64,000 bases of DNA, from NCBI RefSeq assembly GCF_000750005.1, contig NZ_JPYA01000083.1, positions 1 to 64,000 of the forward strand, in the 5' to 3' direction. Made by a program: the position numbers and the translations under genes. Of this stretch, positions 8,109-16,614 are shown one piece after another (the stretch's first letter is position 1; the number at the start of each line of letters is the position of its first letter). The notes under the pieces are model-generated. The model did no database searches. It saw only the letters and a list, made by a program, of their open reading frames with translations, and had not been told where the DNA came from. Origin of the DNA: Geobacillus icigianus (GTDB lineage: Bacteria; Bacillota; Bacilli; Bacillales; Anoxybacillaceae).

Positions 8109-9543
8109 TGGACAACGGACGGTGGTCATTGTCGGCGGCGGCATTACCGGCCTAGCCGCCGCCTACTACTTGCAAAAAGCGATCAAAAACCAACGTCTCC
8201 CGCTGACGTGCAAGCTCGTCGAAGCGACGCACCGGCTCGGCGGAAAAGTGCAGACGGTCATTCGCGATGGCTTTGTCATCGAGCGCGGGCCGGATTCGTT
8301 TTTGGCGCGGAAAACGAGCGCGTTCCGCTTAGTGCAAGAGGTCGGGCTTGAGCGCGAGATCGTTCACAATGCGACGGGAACGTCGTATATTTTGGTCAAT
8401 GACAAACTGTATCCGATCCCAGGTGGGGCGGTGATGGGCATTCCGACGCGCCTCGCCCCGTTTTTGACGACCGGCTTGTTTTCTCCGTTCGGCAAGCTGC
8501 GAGCCGCGCTTGATTTCGTGCTGCCGCCGGTGAAAACCGAGGGCGATATGCCGCTCGGCCGCTTTTTCCGCCGCCGTTTAGGCGACGAAGTGGTCGACCA
8601 TTTGATCGAGCCGCTGTTATCGGGGATTTATGCCGGCGACATCGACAACATGAGCTTAATGGCGACATTCCCGCAATTTTTCCAACTTGAACAAAAATAC
8701 GGGAGCCTCGTTCGCGGAGCGAGACGGACGACGCCGAAGGAGCAGAGAGAGCGAAAAGGGGCGTTTCAGACGTTAAAAACAGGCTTGCAATCGCTCGTTG
8801 AAGAAGTGGAAAAACGGCTCGAGCCGGGCAGTGTCATCAAAGGGGTGCGCGTTGAGCGGATCACCCGCCTCGGCTCGACGTACCGGCTGCGGTTGAGCAC
8901 GGGTGAAACGTGGGAGGCGGGCAGCGTCATCATCACTACCCCGCATCACACGGTGCCGGATCTGTTCGCCGACTACCCGTTTTTTGCCCCGTTCCGGTCA
9001 GTGCCGCTCACATCGGTGGCAACGGTCGCGCTCGCCTTTCCGGAAAAAGCGATTCGTCGGGACATTGACGGCACCGGGTTTGTCGTTTCGCGCCGCAGCG
9101 ATTACACGCTGACCGCATGCACGTGGACGCATAAAAAATGGCCGCATACCGCGCCCCCCGGCCAAGCGCTTTTGCGCGGCTATGTCGGACGGCCGGGCGA
9201 CGAAGAGATCGTCGATCAGCCCGATGATGAAATCGTTCGCGTTGTGCTCGATGATTTAAACAAAGTGATGAACATCGACGGCCCGCCGCAGTTTGCCGTC
9301 ATTTCGCGGTGGAAGCGGGCGATGCCGCAGTATACGGTCGGTCATCGCGAGCGGTTGGCGGACATTAAAGTGCAGATGGCCGCCGCGCTGCCGGGGGTGT
9401 TTTTAGCAGGCAGTTCCTATGAGGGGCTCGGGCTGCCCGATTGCATTGACCAAGCGGAGAAGGCCGTCCGCGATGTGCTTGAGTATTGGGAAAAACAGCA
9501 GTCCGTTCAAATGATGGAAGCGGGGAGCAAACGCGCTGAGTAA
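8101..9543 (+). CDS. hemY: coproporphyrinogen III oxidase (HemY/CgoX), FAD-dependent
   Basis: Flavoprotein that oxidises coproporphyrinogen III to coproporphyrin III with oxygen. The 480-aa sequence begins with a Rossmann FAD motif [16 protein letters not shown] (about residues 9-24), then the [12 protein letters not shown] block, [12 protein letters not shown], and at the C-terminus [18 protein letters not shown], the second FAD-contact motif of protoporphyrinogen-oxidase-type enzymes. Start ATG 8101 lies inside the end of hemH. Last gene of the operon. The 3' flank holds a dispersed repeat whose hairpin can end the transcript about 480 bp downstream. Confidence 0.96.
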   Translation: MSDGQRTVVIVGGGITGLAAAYYLQKAIKNQRLPLTCKLVEATHRLGGKVQTVIRDGFVIERGPDSFLARKTSAFRLVQEVGLEREIVHNATGTSYILVNDKLYPIPGGAVMGIPTRLAPFLTTGLFSPFGKLRAALDFVLPPVKTEGDMPLGRFFRRRLGDEVVDHLIEPLLSGIYAGDIDNMSLMATFPQFFQLEQKYGSLVRGARRTTPKEQRERKGAFQTLKTGLQSLVEEVEKRLEPGSVIKGVRVERITRLGSTYRLRLSTGETWEAGSVIITTPHHTVPDLFADYPFFAPFRSVPLTSVATVALAFPEKAIRRDIDGTGFVVSRRSDYTLTACTWTHKKWPHTAPPGQALLRGYVGRPGDEEIVDQPDDEIVRVVLDDLNKVMNIDGPPQFAVISRWKRAMPQYTVGHRERLADIKVQMAAALPGVFLAGSSYEGLGLPDCIDQAEKAVRDVLEYWEKQQSVQMMEAGSKRAE

Positions 9544-9843
9544 TCGAGGACCGGGGCCGAACGGTTTAGGGAGGGGCGCTGTTTTCTCACTTTGAACCGA
9601 GAAGCCTTCGCCCTCTAGACCCCGGAGAGAAGGAGCGTTCAGCGGTGTGCAGGCGAGAGGGGACGATCTTCTTGCAGCCGATGAAGCCGCGCCGTTCGGC
9701 GGCTTCTTCGCAGCGGGAACGGGGCTGATCGAAAAGGCGCTCTTGAAGATCAACTCGCATGACGGAAAAAATTCATCACATTTTGGAAGGATGAAAATCC
9801 CTCGATCCATTTTCCTATTTAGGTATTTTCACGATCGTCACAA
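9544..9843. other. intergenic region, no gene recognised
   Basis: About 300 bp after hemY. A possible hairpin, GCCGAACGG... and GCCGTTCGGCGGC-type segments near 9555 and 9690, can be drawn, but no ORF resembles a known protein and no terminator follows hemY immediately. The region leads into the R4 tandem repeat. Confidence 0.4.
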
Positions 9844-9920
9844 TATATAGTGCGGCCGAGAAACGTTTGCTGCTTATATAGCATATAGTGTGTCCGAGAA
9901 GCGCTTGGTGCTTATATAGC
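9844..9920. repeat. R4: two tandem 38-39 bp units
   Basis: Unit 1 at 9844-9882 and unit 2 at 9883-9920 share TATAGTG, CCGAGAA, a GCTT/GTGCTT segment and the end TTATATAGC. Each unit has TATATAG at one end and CTATATA (complementary strand) at the other. A third, partial end (ACTTATATAGAGC) occurs at about 9998-10010 inside the following R1 element. Function unknown. Confidence 0.7.
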
Positions 9921-9929
9921 GATGAGAGA

Positions 9930-10048
9930 GGGGCTGACTCAAAAGGTTGTCTGCTTTCAAGATCGGCACAACCGATCGTGCGGCAGAAGCAGTCAGCACT
10001 TATATAGAGCAGCGAAAGAGGGTGTCTCGATCCTTTCGGGACACCCTC
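9930..10048 (+). repeat. R1 dispersed element, copy 1 (terminator-bearing)
   Basis: Begins GGGCTGACTCAAAAGGTTG, continues CTTTCAAGATCGGCACAACC, GATCGTGCGGCAGAAGCAG and GCGAAAGAG, and ends in a hairpin GAGGGTGTC (10018-10026) with GACACCCTC (10040-10048). The same series of blocks occurs at 13315-13425 (reverse), 23873-23983 and 45285-45404 (reverse). It sits between hemY and yhgD. Confidence 0.8.
10018..10048 (+). terminator. terminator hairpin inside R1 copy 1
   Basis: A 9-bp stem GAGGGTGTC/GACACCCTC with a 13-nt loop; the following T-run is weak (GTTGTCT). It is probably the 3' end of the hemEHY transcript. Confidence 0.6.
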
Positions 10049-10108
10049 GTTGTCTATCCGTTCCCCCTTTACAGGAAACGCTGGCTATGATAAGATAAGG
10101 ATACGAAT

Positions 10109-10131
10109 TGACCAAAATGTTCATTTAGTCA
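10109..10131. promoter_or_regulatory. palindromic operator upstream of yhgD
   Basis: A 23-bp imperfect palindrome with arms TGACCAAAAT and ATTTAGTCA. The same 23-bp design, in opposite orientation, lies at 10749-10771 before yhgE. TTGACC within it can act as a -35 box. Likely target of the adjacent TetR-family protein. Confidence 0.7.
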
Positions 10132-10149
10132 TATTGAAGGATGAGGCTC

Positions 10150-10722
10150 ATGGCAAGCGACCGGAAACGACAAATCATTTCTGCAGCGGCCCAATCATTT
10201 TCCGCTTTTGGCTATAAAGCGACGACGATGGAACAAATCGCTAGGCTCGCCAACGTCGGCAAAGGAACGATTTATACGTTTTTTAAAAGCAAAGAGGAGC
10301 TTCTTGATGAAATTATTTCTTCCTTGATCGCTCAAATTAAAACCGAAGCCGAGCAGGCGATGGATCCATCGTTGCCGTTTTCCGAAAATGTTCCCCGCGC
10401 CTTGTATCGCATTCTGAAATTTCGCCAACGCCATCAGCTGACCGCCAAGCTGCTTCAAGAAGTGCGCAGCATCGGCACGGCGGCGGTGCAGGAAGTATTG
10501 GCAAAGTTTGATCGCGAGATGGTCCGATTCATTCGATGTAAAATCGAGGCGGCGGTGGAAAAAGGCGAAATCCGCCCTTGTGATTCGGAAATTACGGCGT
10601 TTGTGATGCTGAAAACTTACATCGCCCTGATCGTCGATTGGGAAAAGGAGCATGAGCCGCTGAGCAAAGAACAAATTGCCGAATTGTTCACGCTGTATTT
10701 TTTGCAAGGATTATCAAAATAG
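10150..10722 (+). CDS. yhgD: TetR-family transcriptional regulator YhgD
   Basis: DNA-binding repressor of 190 aa. The N-terminal helix-turn-helix (about residues 18-47, ATTMEQIARLANVGKGTIYTFFKSKEEL) is typical of the TetR family; the remaining helical domain (residues 55-190) would bind an effector. ATG 10150 is preferred over ATG 10141 because GAAGG then lies at suitable distance. In B. subtilis yhgD also follows hemEHY and precedes yhgE. The pair of identical-type palindromes upstream of yhgD and yhgE suggests autorepression and control of yhgE. Effector unknown. Confidence 0.9.
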   Translation: MASDRKRQIISAAAQSFSAFGYKATTMEQIARLANVGKGTIYTFFKSKEELLDEIISSLIAQIKTEAEQAMDPSLPFSENVPRALYRILKFRQRHQLTAKLLQEVRSIGTAAVQEVLAKFDREMVRFIRCKIEAAVEKGEIRPCDSEITAFVMLKTYIALIVDWEKEHEPLSKEQIAELFTLYFLQGLSK

Positions 10723-10748
10723 ATGATCCATTCTTTATTTCTTGTGTT

Positions 10749-10771
10749 TGACTAAATAGACAAATTGGTCA
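10749..10771. promoter_or_regulatory. palindromic operator upstream of yhgE
   Basis: A 23-bp imperfect palindrome with arms TGACTAAAT and AATTGGTCA; its reverse complement aligns with the operator at 10109-10131 at most positions. It ends only 25 bp before the yhgE start and probably overlaps the promoter. Confidence 0.7.
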
Positions 10772-10796
10772 TTTGTACAAAGGAGGGATTTGTGCG

Positions 10797-13172
10797 ATGC
10801 TGGCCAAAGAATGGCGGGCGATTTTGTTTCGTCCTAAAGTGCTGATTCCCATTGTTGCTGTTTTGTTTATCCCCCTTCTTTACAGCGGGTCGTTTTTATG
10901 GGCGTTTTGGGACCCGTATGGTCATTTGGACCGCTTGCCCGTGGCGGTCGTCAATGAAGATCGGGGAGCGAACCTCGATGGCCATTCTCTTCATCTTGGT
11001 GACGATGTGGTGAAGCGGTTGAAAAAAACTCATTCATTTTCTTGGCATTTTGTCAATCGCGATAAGGCGTTAAACGGTTTGCAAAACGGCGACTATTATA
11101 TGGCGATAATGATTCCAGCTGATTTTTCTGAGCACGCTACGACGGTGCAAGATGCTGCGCCCCAACCGCTTCGCCTTAAGTACATCGTCAATGAAGGAGC
11201 GAACTATCTCGTCGGGAAAATCGGCGATTCTGCCGTTTCAGCCATCAAAGAGGAGATCGGCAAAAATGTCACTAAAGCGTATGCCGAAGCCATGTTGACG
11301 AAAATGAAAGAAGCGGGAAAAGGTTTGAAAGAAGCGGCAGATGGCGCTGAGCGGCTGCATGAAGGTTTGCAATCAGCAGAACAAGGAAGCCGCCGTCTGA
11401 CAAAAGGAGTAGACGCCGCCGAGCAAGGAAGTGCACGTTTAGAAGCCGGAGTGCAGAAGCTTCGAGAAGGAACGGGAAGTCTATCTAGATATTTAACGGA
11501 GTTAGCGGATAAATCGATCGTGTTTGATCAAGGCCTTCAGGCGGCTAGTAGCGGCGCTTCGCAAGTGAAAAATGGTGCATCCGCTCTCCAAGCTGGTCTT
11601 GGCCAATTAGCGGCCGGCGCAAACCGGTTGGCTGACGGAGAGCAGCAAGCTCAGGCCGGTGCTACCCGGTTGGCCGAGGGGCTCAATCAATCATTAACGG
11701 GGTTACAAACACTGCAATCTCGTCTTCCGGCGCTGACGGATGGAACAACGAAGCTGCGTTCTGGTGCCGAGCAACTATCTCAAGGGATGGCGCAGTGGGG
11801 GCAGAAAGCGGGAGAAGCAGCAGCTGGTGCTGACCGAGTAAGCGAAGGGCTCGCGCAGTATGCTGCGGCACTGCAGGCGTTGTCTGAGAAAGCGGTCGAT
11901 CCGAATCAAAAGGCAGCTTTACAGGCACTGTCACAACAGTTGCAGCCGCTTGTTGAGGGAAGTAAAGCGGTGGCGGTCGGTGTAGGAAAACTTGCTGATA
12001 CAGCCGGACAGCTGCAAGACGGGGCCGCTCGCCTTGCCGATGGAACGGCATCGCTTGTCAACGGGCAACAAGCTGTGCAAGATGCGATCGACAAGCTCGT
12101 AGATGGTCAGCAAAAACTTACGTCCGGAGCCTCTCAATTATCGGCCGCTCATCAACGATTAGGATCGGGAGCAACAGAGCTCGCCAAGCAGCTTGGCCGT
12201 GCTGACCGCGGCGCTGCGCGATTGGCTGCCGGAACAGACCAATTGGCGCAAGGAGTTGGAGCGCTTGCAAACGGATCAGACAAACTTGTATCTGGTACGC
12301 ATCAGTTGGCGGGTGGGGCCAAGAGGCTGACTGATGGGACAAAAGAGCTAGCCCAAGGAGTGAATTCGCTTCACCATGGAATGAAAAAGCTCTCTAATGG
12401 GGGCCAAGCGCTTACCAACGGATTAGATTCACTAACAAAAGGAGCGGCAAAGATGGAAGACCGTCTGAACGAGGGGGCGAAACAAGCCGCCCACGTTCAA
12501 GCGAACGACCGCGTGTATGATATGATCGCCGATCCTGTGCAAAAGAAAAAGCAGCCGCTCCATCATGTTCCTAATTACGGAACGGGATTTGCGCCCTACT
12601 TCTTGTCATTAGGGCTGTTTGTCGGTGCCCTGCTGTTGACCATCGTCTTTCCGCTGCGTGAACCAGCGGATCGCCCAACTTCTGGAATAGCATGGTTTTT
12701 CGGGAAATGGGGAGTATTGGTGGTGGCCACGGTATTCCAGTCACTCTTGGCTGATGTGTGGTTGCTGTATGGACTCGATTTGCACGTGCAAAGCGTTGGG
12801 CGCTTTTTGTTGTTTACGTGGATCATCAGCCTGACGTTTATGATGATCATTCAATTTCTTGTGACCTTGTTTGATAATCCCGGCCGTTTTCTCGCTATTT
12901 TGCTGCTGATCGCCCAGCTGATCGGAAGCGCTGGAACGTATCCGATTGAGCTTGTTCCGTATAAATTGCAATCGTTGCATCCTTGGCTGCCGATGACCCA
13001 TGCGATTCGCGGGCTAAGAGCGGTCATTTCAAGTGGCGATTTTGCGGTGATGTGGGAAGAAGCGACGAAGTTAGGAATGGTGGCGGTGATTTTTGCGGCT
13101 GGAACGTTGCTTTATTTTCACTTTTTGTACCGGCGTCGTTATCGGACGGCTGCAGAGGAGCCTGCCATGTAA
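10797..13172 (+). CDS. yhgE: YhgE/Pip-domain membrane protein (ABC-2-like)
   Basis: Large membrane protein of 791 aa (B. subtilis YhgE is about 775 aa). One transmembrane segment near residues 15-38 starts the Pip N-terminal domain (VLIPIVAVLFIPLLYSGSFLWAFWDPYG is the classical start). A long extracellular region from about 180 to 590 is built of repeated A-x-x-L-x-x-G units, likely helical or coiled. Five or six C-terminal transmembrane helices (about 600-785) form the ABC-2-like part. ATG 10797 follows AAAGGAGGG. Members act in phage adsorption, type VII secretion (EsaA-like) or export; the substrate here is unknown. Regulation by YhgD is inferred from the shared operators. Confidence 0.9.
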   Translation: MLAKEWRAILFRPKVLIPIVAVLFIPLLYSGSFLWAFWDPYGHLDRLPVAVVNEDRGANLDGHSLHLGDDVVKRLKKTHSFSWHFVNRDKALNGLQNGDYYMAIMIPADFSEHATTVQDAAPQPLRLKYIVNEGANYLVGKIGDSAVSAIKEEIGKNVTKAYAEAMLTKMKEAGKGLKEAADGAERLHEGLQSAEQGSRRLTKGVDAAEQGSARLEAGVQKLREGTGSLSRYLTELADKSIVFDQGLQAASSGASQVKNGASALQAGLGQLAAGANRLADGEQQAQAGATRLAEGLNQSLTGLQTLQSRLPALTDGTTKLRSGAEQLSQGMAQWGQKAGEAAAGADRVSEGLAQYAAALQALSEKAVDPNQKAALQALSQQLQPLVEGSKAVAVGVGKLADTAGQLQDGAARLADGTASLVNGQQAVQDAIDKLVDGQQKLTSGASQLSAAHQRLGSGATELAKQLGRADRGAARLAAGTDQLAQGVGALANGSDKLVSGTHQLAGGAKRLTDGTKELAQGVNSLHHGMKKLSNGGQALTNGLDSLTKGAAKMEDRLNEGAKQAAHVQANDRVYDMIADPVQKKKQPLHHVPNYGTGFAPYFLSLGLFVGALLLTIVFPLREPADRPTSGIAWFFGKWGVLVVATVFQSLLADVWLLYGLDLHVQSVGRFLLFTWIISLTFMMIIQFLVTLFDNPGRFLAILLLIAQLIGSAGTYPIELVPYKLQSLHPWLPMTHAIRGLRAVISSGDFAVMWEEATKLGMVAVIFAAGTLLYFHFLYRRRYRTAAEEPAM

Positions 13173-13314
13173 GGCTGAGTGTGATCTGTGCTTTGATTCG
13201 CACCAGCAGGATGAGGGAAGTTCGTTTCTCTCATTTGTTCTTAAATGCTATCCTTTTTTGCTATTGAACCGACCGTATTCATTGTTCGGTCACGAGCGAA
13301 ATTTGCTAAGTGAA

Positions 13315-13425
13315 GAAGGGGTATCCCACAAGGAGCGGGATACCCCTCTTTCGTTGCGTGTTGGGCTTCTACGACACGATCGGTTGTGCCGATCTTGAAG
13401 GCAAACCACCTTTTGGATCAACCCC
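13315..13425 (-). repeat. R1 dispersed element, copy 2 (reverse)
   Basis: On the minus strand it reads GGGGTTGATCCAAAAGG, CCTTCAAGATCGGCACAACC, GATCGTGTCGTAGAAGCCC and GCAACGAAAGAG, then the hairpin GGGGTATCCC/GGGATACCCC (13318-13346). It lies 3' of yhgE. Confidence 0.8.
13318..13346. terminator. hairpin of R1 copy 2, probable yhgE terminator
   Basis: A 10-bp stem GGGGTATCCC (13318-13327) with GGGATACCCC (13337-13346), followed on + by TCTTTCG, a weak U-tract. It is about 145 bp after yhgE. Confidence 0.55.
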
Positions 13426-13479
13426 TTCTTTATCGGATGCAGGATATTTTTTATGCTCATCATGTCGGGGATATCATGC

Positions 13480-13512
13480 AAAAAAAAAAAGACGCCTCTA
13501 TGATGGAGGCGT
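13480..13512 (-). terminator. terminator of yhfH
   Basis: ACGCCTC (13492-13498) and GAGGCGT (13506-13512) form the stem; on the minus strand a run of about eleven T (13480-13490) follows. It lies about 90 bp beyond the yhfH stop. Confidence 0.8.
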
Positions 13513-13599
13513 GTGCAAAAGACAGGCTGTATCGGGGAACAGCCGTTTGCCGGCGGGGCAGCCGGCACAATGTGTGACGCAAGGGATGCGTCCGCTCAC

Positions 13600-13737
13600 C
13601 TATTGGCGGTAAGCGGCGCCAAGGCAGTCCGAGCACGTGTTGCCGTAGCATTCATGTTGCTCATCCATCTCTTTCCCGCAGTGCAGACATTTTTTTGACG
13701 GTAAGTTTCTGAAAAATTCCAACACTTTAGCCAACAT
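13600..13737 (-). CDS. yhfH: YhfH family zinc-ribbon-like small protein
   Basis: A 45-aa protein with MLAKVLEFFRNLPSKK followed by two Cys pairs, CLHCGKEMDEQHECYGNTCSDC, a compact putative zinc-binding unit. The residue pattern CxxCG...EQHECYGN is the YhfH signature in Bacillaceae. ATG 13737 is preceded on the minus strand by GGAGGGGAT; the longer frame up to 13785 lacks a ribosome binding site. Divergent from yhfI, as in B. subtilis. Function unknown. Confidence 0.85.
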   Translation of the reverse strand: MLAKVLEFFRNLPSKKCLHCGKEMDEQHECYGNTCSDCLGAAYRQ

Positions 13738-13886
13738 TTCCGATCCCCTCCGTTGTCTTGTTGGTTTTATTGTATTATAACACAACCTAGAATGTCAATA
13801 GTTGTTTTAAAACAAAAAATGAAAGATGAAAAAATAGGCTTCGTTGTGTATGATGGAAATAAAACGAAAGAAAGGAGAGAACGGCG

Positions 13887-14621
13887 ATGAAAGTGACGGT
13901 CATCGGTTACTGGGGAGGATTTCCCGCTGCCAATGAAGCGACATCAGCGTATTTATTCGAACATGATGGGTTTCACCTTCTTGTTGACTGCGGAAGCGGA
14001 GCGCTTGCCAAACTGCAAAACGAGGTCGATGTCCGGCAGTTGGACGCGGTTGTCCTTTCCCATTATCATTATGATCATGTGGCCGATATTGGACCGCTTC
14101 AATACGCGCGCCTCATCCATCGAAATTTGGGCGCCGATTTGCCCGTGTTGCCGATCTATGGCCATGCGGAAGACGAGGAGGCGTTTGCCCGTTTGACCCA
14201 CAGCGGCATCACCGAAGGCGTGGCGTATGATCCGCAAGAAACGGTAACGGTGGGGCCGTTTGCGCTGTCGTTTCTCAAAACCGCCCATCCGGTGCCGTGC
14301 TACGCGATGCGGATTAGCGCCGGCGGCAAGGACGTTGTGTATACCGCCGATTCCAGCTATTTGCCGGAGTTTGTGCCGTTTGCGCAAGGCGCCGATTTAC
14401 TGATCAGCGAGTGCAACTTTTACGCTGGGCAACATGCGGCAGCGGCCGGGCACATGACGAGCGAGGAGGCGGCGGCTATCGCCAAAGGGGCAGAAGTCGG
14501 CGAATTGTGGCTGACGCATTTGCCGCACGTTGGCCGTCATGAGCAGCTTGTTGAGGAGGCTGCCCGCTTATTTGGTGGCGTCATTCGCCTAGCTCGCACC
14601 GGGCTCGTATGGGCGCCGTAG
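13887..14621 (+). CDS. yhfI: metallo-beta-lactamase-fold hydrolase YhfI
   Basis: Soluble MBL-fold enzyme of 244 aa, the same length as B. subtilis YhfI. The metal-binding signature HYHYDHVAD is at residues 59-67, with further ligands in KTAHPVPCYAM, YTADSSY (Asp) and the terminal THLPH. The family resembles RNase Z and phosphodiesterase-like MBL proteins; the substrate is not known. Start ATG 13887 follows AAAGGAGAG. The 3' flank contains an R2 element and a strong terminator. Confidence 0.9.
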   Translation: MKVTVIGYWGGFPAANEATSAYLFEHDGFHLLVDCGSGALAKLQNEVDVRQLDAVVLSHYHYDHVADIGPLQYARLIHRNLGADLPVLPIYGHAEDEEAFARLTHSGITEGVAYDPQETVTVGPFALSFLKTAHPVPCYAMRISAGGKDVVYTADSSYLPEFVPFAQGADLLISECNFYAGQHAAAAGHMTSEEAAAIAKGAEVGELWLTHLPHVGRHEQLVEEAARLFGGVIRLARTGLVWAP

Positions 14622-14633
14622 CCGAGCTGGTTT

Positions 14634-14770
14634 TAGGAGGCTGGTGAAAAACGGTTGGTTCTCTTGAGCCATGGGGGAACGTTTGCAAGGCGCTCCTGAT
14701 GCGACAAGGCTTATCTATTTGAGAAACAGGTTTGATAAGCGGCTTGCTCCCTTCAATCACCGGCCTTTTA
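14634..14770 (+). repeat. R2 element copy A (137 bp, MITE-like)
   Basis: Terminal inverted repeats TAGGAGGCTGGTGA (14634-14647) and TCACCGGCCTTTTA (14757-14770). Inner stem GGCTTATC...GATAAGC flanks a loop with ATTTGAGAAAC. It is very close to copy B at 61719-61855. No coding capacity. Confidence 0.85.
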
Positions 14771-14774
14771 GAGA

Positions 14775-14820
14775 AGCAGCAAAGGAAACGCTTTCTCTTG
14801 TCCTTTGCTGCTCTTTTTTT
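14775..14820 (+). terminator. strong rho-independent terminator after yhfI
   Basis: A 12-bp perfect stem AGCAGCAAAGGA (14775-14786) with TCCTTTGCTGCT (14801-14812), followed by C and a run of T. It borders the R2 element but is not part of it. Confidence 0.92.
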
Positions 14821-14857
14821 TATAATAGGTATAGTTCGAATTTTTTTACTTGTAAAA

Positions 14858-14875
14858 TGAATGGTCATTCATTCA
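14858..14875. promoter_or_regulatory. FadR-type operator upstream of lcfB
   Basis: The 18-bp site with TGAATG and CATTCA arms agrees at most positions with the Bacillus FadR (YsiA) box TGAATGAMTANTCATTCA. It lies 20 bp before lcfB; a TATAAT-like box is at 14821-14826. In B. subtilis lcfB belongs to the FadR regulon, derepressed by long-chain acyl-CoA. Confidence 0.75.
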
Positions 14876-14895
14876 TTTTGGGGGAGGAGCTTCGC

Positions 14896-16440
14896 ATGAA
14901 CTTACCTGCACGATTGGCGCAAATCGCAAAGCAATTGCCGGACAAGGAAGCGTATGTGTTTGTAGGGGAGCGCTGCACCTATCGGCAGCTTAACGCCGCT
15001 GTTTCACAATTCGCCGATGGGTTGGCACAGCTTGGCATCCGCCGCGGCGATCACGTTGCCCTGCTGCTTGGCAACTCGCCGCAGTTTGTCATCGGCTTGT
15101 ACGGGGCGCTGCGACTCGGCGCGACCGTCATCCCGATTAACCCGATTTACACCCCGGAGGAAATCGGCTATATTTTGCAAAACGGCGATGTAAAAGCCGT
15201 CATCGGTCTTGATTTGCTCGCGCCGCTGTTCGCCGAGGCAAAGCGGCGGCTGCCGCTGCTTTCCCATGCGATCGTTTGTGAAACGCCGCAAGGAAAGGAA
15301 AAAGCAGTTCCGTTGACCGAAGAGATGAAAACGTTTGCTGCCGTATTGGCTGCCGGCAGCCCGGAATTCACCGGCCCTGAGCTTGCCGATGACGAAGTGG
15401 CCGTCATTTTGTATACGTCGGGAACGACAGGAAAACCGAAAGGGGCGATGCTCACCCATAAAAACTTATACAGCAACGCCCAAGATATAGCCGATTATTT
15501 AGGCATCAATGAGCACGATCGCGTCATTGCCGCTTTGCCGATGTTCCATGTGTTTTGTCTGAGCGTCGCTCTCAATGCTCCGCTGATGAACGGGGGAACG
15601 GTGCTCATCATGCCGAAGTTCAGTCCGGCGCAATTGTTTGCGCTTGCTCGCGAAGAGCGGGCGACGATTTTCGCCGGCGTGCCGACGATGTATAACTTTC
15701 TTTACCAGTATAAGGAGGGGAGTGCCGACGATCTGCGGACGCTTCGTCTTTGCATTTCAGGAGGCGCTTCCATGCCGGTTGCGCTGTTGAAAAACTTCGA
15801 AGAAAAATTCAATGTGATCATTTCCGAAGGGTATGGGCTGTCCGAAGCGTCGCCGGTCACTTGCTTTAACCCGCTCGACCGGCCGCGCAAACCGGGGTCG
15901 ATCGGGACGAACATTAAGAACGTGATCAACAAAGTGGTGAACGAATACGGTGAGGAAGTGCCGGTCGGCGAAGTGGGCGAACTTGTCGTCCGCGGCCCGA
16001 ACGTCATGAAGGGGTATTATAAAATGCCGGAGGAAACAGCCATCGCCTTGCGCGACGGTTGGTTGCACACCGGTGATTTGGCGCGCATGGACGAGGATGG
16101 CTACTTTTACATCGTAGACCGGAAAAAAGAGATGATCATTGTCGGCGGCTATAACGTGTACCCGCGTGAAGTCGAGGAGGTGCTGTACAGCCATCCGGAT
16201 GTGGTCGAAGCGGCGGTGATCGGCGTTCCCGACCCGGATTACGGCGAGGCGGTAAGGGCGTTTGTAGTCACGAAAAATCCGGAGTTGACCGCCGAGCAAT
16301 TGATCGCCTATTGTCGCGAACGGCTGGCGAAATATAAGGTGCCGACCGCCATTGAGTTTTTGAATGAACTGCCGAAAAACACAACTGGAAAAATTTTGCG
16401 CAGAATATTGAAGGAGCAATTCGTCGCTTCTCGCGCTTGA
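14896..16440 (+). CDS. lcfB: long-chain fatty-acid-CoA ligase LcfB (YhfL)
   Basis: Activates fatty acids to acyl-CoA through an acyl-adenylate for beta-oxidation. The 514-aa protein has the AMP-binding P-loop [15 protein letters not shown] (about residues 175-190), the A5 motif [12 protein letters not shown], the A7-A8 region [24 protein letters not shown] and the catalytic lysine near the end in [14 protein letters not shown] 14896 follows GGGGAGGAG and agrees with the family start; the open frame from 14671 runs through a repeat and a terminator and is rejected. A single-gene unit, controlled by the FadR-like operator just upstream. Confidence 0.95.
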   Translation: MNLPARLAQIAKQLPDKEAYVFVGERCTYRQLNAAVSQFADGLAQLGIRRGDHVALLLGNSPQFVIGLYGALRLGATVIPINPIYTPEEIGYILQNGDVKAVIGLDLLAPLFAEAKRRLPLLSHAIVCETPQGKEKAVPLTEEMKTFAAVLAAGSPEFTGPELADDEVAVILYTSGTTGKPKGAMLTHKNLYSNAQDIADYLGINEHDRVIAALPMFHVFCLSVALNAPLMNGGTVLIMPKFSPAQLFALAREERATIFAGVPTMYNFLYQYKEGSADDLRTLRLCISGGASMPVALLKNFEEKFNVIISEGYGLSEASPVTCFNPLDRPRKPGSIGTNIKNVINKVVNEYGEEVPVGEVGELVVRGPNVMKGYYKMPEETAIALRDGWLHTGDLARMDEDGYFYIVDRKKEMIIVGGYNVYPREVEEVLYSHPDVVEAAVIGVPDPDYGEAVRAFVVTKNPELTAEQLIAYCRERLAKYKVPTAIEFLNELPKNTTGKILRRILKEQFVASRA

Positions 16441-16535
16441 CGGTTGGCGCGGAAAGCGCCGGGAGGTCCGTGACGCGGCAAAGAAGGGGCTCGCGCGTCT
16501 GGGCCTCTCTTTTTTTCATTTCCGGCAATAGTATA

Positions 16536-16564
16536 TTGAAAATAATTTTATTATTTTTTATAAT
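16536..16564 (+). promoter_or_regulatory. sigma-A promoter of the TrpXYZ-type operon
   Basis: TTGAAA at 16536-16541, 17-bp spacer, TATAAT at 16559-16564 in an AT-rich stretch. A weak hairpin with T-run (about 16483-16516), which may end lcfB transcription, lies just before it. No T-box motif is visible in the leader. Confidence 0.75.
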
Positions 16565-16614
16565 TTTAAATATGTGATAGTTTCGAATTATTTTACATAG
16601 GGGGACTAGATCAT

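Noticed and set aside
16441..16614. T-box or tryptophan-responsive leader before the TrpX-like gene
   Set aside because: No AGGGTGG-type T-box sequence or TRAP-like repeats are visible; only a weak hairpin and a sigma-A promoter are present.
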